From Dromaius novaehollandiae (taxonomy: Eukaryota > Chordata > Aves > Casuariiformes > Dromaiidae), in contig NC_088100.1 in assembly GCF_036370855.1 (NCBI RefSeq), forward strand, positions 130,995,585 to 131,059,584: a stretch of DNA of 64,000 bases. The letters are read 5' to 3'. The position numbers and the translations under genes are program-made. Below are positions 60,640 to 64,000 of the stretch, piece by piece (position 1 is the stretch's first letter; each line of letters starts with the position of its first letter). Below the pieces are notes generated by a model. The model worked only from the letters and a program-made list of their open reading frames with translations. It had not been told where the DNA came from and searched no databases.

Positions 60640-60960
60640 CAAAGCACGTCATGCCCGCTGATGTGCAGTGCAACGCGCTCGGAGACGAGCAGGAAGAGCA
60701 GCGGGGGCCGGGACCAGCCCCTCCAGCCACCCCGGGCTGGCACCGCTCCTCCGGGGCCCCGGCAGCCGCCGGCGCTCCCCGGCCAGAGTCGAGGGCAGAG
60801 GTTTTGTTTGCTTCCTTTTTTCACCTGTCTGCTTGGGGTCTGATGTTGTTTTGTAATTCGGCTTTGTACAAAATGCTCTGTCAAAAGGCAAGCGGTGGAA
60901 ACGCCAGGCCCCGAGCACGCACTATTCTCACGCCCTCTCACGCCCTGTAATCAGCTTTTC
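60640..60960. other. CpG-rich patch
   Basis: Small CpG-rich island with overlapping frames on both strands (60555-60950 plus; 60615-60941 and 60649-60918 minus). No exon was recognised. Confidence 0.5.
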
Positions 60961-61779
60961 TGTTCTCCCACAATTAACACTCAGGAATCGGTCCTTGTTT
61001 CCTTAAAAACACAAACAGCTCGAAACTTGGTATTTTGCTGCTGCCTTTGTTTTACCTGCTAATAAACCCTTCCCCTCCCTGACCAGCTTTCATATACTGT
61101 CTTTCCAGCCACTACATGCTGAATTTGAACTTCCTGATTGCTTAATTAAGTCACTTTTCTCTAAAAAGCTGTATGTTTCCTACTGATGGAGTCTATGCCA
61201 GTGAAATCACGGCTTGCTTTCTTCAAACCAAACACATCTATTTGGGGAGAAAGACCACTGTAAACAGGGAACTTCACCCTATATTCGTATGGTGTCTGCT
61301 GAACGTACTGCTGCTCCTCTTGGTATGTACTTGCACATTTCAGAGTAACATTTGGGCGAACAATGACACCATATATAATTTTATTCTCATGGAAGACAGA
61401 TGAGTATCTCCAATGCACCCAGACAGGCAAGCGCCTTACATCCCGCTTAGAGAGCTCCTAGAGGCAATCAGGAGTCCGAGTCTCATTGAGAACTAATGAA
61501 AACAAGCTGAAAGTGGGATTTTCGACCTAAGTCATGTAGCTCATTTACAATATTTTACAGTCTTTATCTTTAAATAAAGGTTGCACATAGGACACCTCCA
61601 CTTGAATTTATTGCGACTTAAAAACCCTCCAGAAAAAGAGAGTCATTCCAAAGCAAAGGCTCAGGAGCAGCCACTGCTGGGAATGTGAAACAATCAGAAA
61701 CGTAGCATTCACACAGGAACACTGTCCGAACCCGTGGGCTTGCCGTTTAACATGAAAGGCCTTAGATCAGACTTATATT
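60961..61779. other. Non-coding stretch
   Basis: A 76-codon frame (61173-61403 plus) has a leucine-rich hydrophobic stretch but an 89-codon frame lies opposite (61161-61430). Both are judged chance. Confidence 0.42.
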
Positions 61780-62170
61780 GACTGATGGGAGGAGAGAAAC
61801 AAGACTCTTGGCTTTATAAAAGCAAATATCTTTTTATCTGAATAATGATTATTATTGTTAAAACAAAATGCATATTTTCTCAGCTTTCTATTTACAATAT
61901 AAAGTGCTTTCCACAGTAAATCAACAAATATGAGTATTCATGTCACCAAGTGCTGATGATTAAAAATAATTACTTTAATGGTAGCTGGCCCGATGCCAAA
62001 CATGATTAGCTTTCGCGTTTCAAGCATGATAGTAGATAATTTACATCTCCTTTCACACCAATACCAAACTACTCCTAATGGATTCTATTTTAGTTTTTAT
62101 GAATTAATAGAAATTTAGTGTCCAATCTACCACATTATAGCCACCATTTGCTTTCAAAACCACAGAACTG
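61780..62170. promoter_or_regulatory. AT-rich candidate conserved non-coding block
   Basis: CpG-poor and repeat-free, without open frames. Homeodomain and SOX-like words are dense: GATTATTATTGTTAAA near 61848-61863, GATGATTAAAAATAATTAC near 61954-61972, and AATTAATAG near 62102-62110. The same texture as the blocks at 26.6 and 39.2 kb. Enhancer role inferred. Confidence 0.33.
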
Positions 62171-63770
62171 TTTCAAAAAAGGGCACAGAGTATCCAGATC
62201 ACACAGGCTCCGCAGGATCCCTGCCCAGGAAACTCGGCTTCCCTGCTGACAGCGTCCTTGCTCGTGCCCTTAGAGCTGCAAGACTCAGAGCGAGAAGAAA
62301 ACTGTCTTAAACAGACCAGCGAATCCTGTTCTGAAGAGGACGAACGGTGCAGGCATGCAGGGCTTCTCTGTCAGGACACGCACAGGCCGAGGCCCGGCGC
62401 TCCCGCAGTTAAAAGCAAACCTCCCTCCCGCTCCAGTGGACAGAATTTTATTCTGGGGAGATTGAAGGAAATGGGACATTTGCCATTTAAAAACAGTACA
62501 AGCCGTTCAAGGACCTGGCGCGTAAAAACAGGAAATATATTTGCATTCTTTTCAAGGAGTTTTCAAATCAATTCCCTTTTTCCTAGCCATTAAGGTCTGC
62601 GTGCACAGCGCTGAGCTCATCCCACGGGGATAAGCAATGATTTACATACGCAGGATAGCACTTGCCTGCCTCGGCCGAGGCTCCCTGTGACAAAAGCAAC
62701 TAACACTCTTCGTGGGAGGGAAGGGGAGAGGAAGCTCCCCTACGCTTGGGTCTGAGGACTCTGTCTATAGGAAAGTGTCAAAATTCAGAATACGGCACCA
62801 AGATGCGGCTCGTGCTTTCACGGGAAAGCGGAAAGGTGACCAGAAGGATGACCATAGCTTTGAAATATGGATATGGGCTTGACCTTTGCTTCTTAGCCGC
62901 AAAGGAGCATACAGGACCACCGAGGCAAAAAAATACGGTGGACGCTAATTCAGGGAATGACCAGACTCGGAAGGGGAGGGCGGGCGAAAGCTTGCTCCCA
63001 CGAGAGCACGCCTGCACCACGGGCTTCCTCCCGCATCCGCAGCGCATGGTCCCGCAGGCCCCGGGAGGAACACCGCCCGGATCGGGAAGGGTTACCGTCT
63101 TTGGCTGCCACCAGAAGCTGGAAATAACATTTTCAAAGAACAAGGAAACAGCATCCAAACGTATACTGAAAAGAAATAAAAAGAACCACCTCCCAGCCCT
63201 GGCTAACCTGACTTTCCTCAGTGCTACAAGAGATAACTTCTGCTGTCCGCGATACCCTAAGACTTGTGCTTCAGGGCTGCAATAATGAACCCAAAAGAAA
63301 CTAATAGGTTTCACAGGACTTGTAAACATTTTGTTTCAGTGTTCATTTTCTTTTGGGGGTCACCGATGAAAAGCAAATATATTTGTCAAGTTTAAGCCTT
63401 CACCTTTCAGCCTGCTGACGTAGAATACAAACGCTCCTCGTGAAACTCTTCCAATTTACATTTCAATGGACCACAACCCTCATACGTACCGACAGATCAC
63501 AATCTCCAGGGCTGGCAGCTGCAGAAGCACAGAGTCACTGCAAGCGGCGCAGGCTTCCCAGCTTGCGTCCCGATCTCGGGTGGGGTCCTGCAAGGCCCTA
63601 GGGGAAACCAGACCTTCACGTCTGGTCCATCCCTGGCCCAGGTGGAGACTCCCACCCACAGCAGCAATGAACGCACATTTTAATGACATTTTTTCAGGGT
63701 GGGACAGCTGGCGCAGTCTTTACACACAGGTGACTCGCATCACTTCCCAGGGGCTACGGAGCAAATATCC
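62171..63770. other. Non-coding stretch with paired long frames
   Basis: Frames of 179 codons (62746-63285 plus) and 183 codons (62778-63329 minus) cover the same bases on opposite strands. Neither shows a domain or signal peptide. A 111-codon frame (62258-62593 plus) is also unassigned. I treat all as chance. Confidence 0.42.
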
Positions 63771-63793
63771 GGAGGAGGAGGAGGAGGAGGAAG
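63771..63793. repeat. (GGA)n microsatellite
   Basis: About seven GGA units form a polypurine tract on the plus strand. Slippage-prone and also G-rich. Confidence 0.93.
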
Positions 63794-64000
63794 GATAAGG
63801 AAGAGCAGACAGAACTGGTGGTCTCTACCAGCTGGAGCAAGTTTGGAGTTGCTTACTTAGCGATAAAATGGAGCACCACAACCGGAAATCCCTAGGCCTG
63901 GCCCCGTCCCCCGGGCTAACGGCTGTCGGCCTGGCAGGACACCCCCGCCACTGAGCCACCCCTTCCCGCTTGACAGAGCTCCCGACACCTCCCCGCCTCC
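63794..64000. other. GC-rich right edge
   Basis: The last 100-120 bases become C- and G-rich, possibly the start of another CpG island that continues beyond the window. Nothing can be called. Confidence 0.4.

Noticed and set aside
1..64000. Endogenous retrovirus, CRISPR array, rRNA, known microRNA or bacterial contamination
   Set aside because: No LTR pair, primer-binding site, retroviral protein motif, spaced direct-repeat array, rRNA stretch or familiar mature microRNA was seen; composition and repeats are vertebrate throughout.

Overview
The window reads as vertebrate, most likely sauropsid (bird-like) nuclear DNA. It looks like a gene-poor intergenic or deep intronic stretch. The reasons are: no bacterial-style gene packing; an AT-rich background broken by short CpG-rich islands and long homopolymers; MIR/CORE-SINE-like fragments; and two long, decayed CR1-type LINE copies in opposite orientation, of the broad amniote kind known from turtles, crocodilians and birds. 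I see no mammalian SINE, no recent avian CR1 tail and no LTR pair. The species cannot be named from the sequence; bird is favoured over crocodilian or turtle only by general texture.

No protein-coding gene could be supported. The longest open frames (about 180-226 codons, for example 49133-49813 minus, 16204-16866 plus, 30403-31005 plus, 24371-24970 minus, 44464-45054 plus) lie in CpG-rich or polypyrimidine DNA where stop codons are rare. They match no family I recognise and often have equally long frames on the other strand. No tRNA, rRNA, recognisable miRNA or CRISPR array was found.

Layout. 1-15.9 kb is AT-rich with a (CTT)n and a (CT)n microsatellite, a promoter- or enhancer-like block at 1.14-1.52 kb, a MIR at 2.6 kb, a 43-bp tandem duplication at 9.3 kb and an enhancer-like block at 9.4-10 kb. 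15.9-16.9 kb is a CpG island carrying a three-copy 77-bp minisatellite. 17-33 kb holds a MIR at 19.6 kb, CpG islands at 24.4, 25.5 and 30.4-31.4 kb, and a long AT-rich conserved-looking block at 26.6-27.5 kb. 33.2-41.7 kb contains the two CR1 remnants (antisense 33241-34325, sense 40565-41740), with CpG islands at 36.1 and 38.0 kb and an enhancer-like block at 39.2-39.8 kb between them. 42-64 kb holds a polypyrimidine tract at 44.5 kb, a G-quadruplex-prone CpG island at 49.5 kb, MIR pieces at 51.1 and 54.2 kb, CpG-rich patches at 56, 58.5 and 60.6 kb, and further AT-rich candidate regulatory blocks at 43.7, 47.2, 52.1 and 61.8 kb.

Taken together this resembles a regulatory gene desert: old transposon fossils, orphan CpG islands and homeodomain/SOX/POU-type motif blocks without exons. 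Family names are assigned from memory of consensus sequences, without alignment. Boundaries of repeats and islands are estimates by eye, good to tens of bases.
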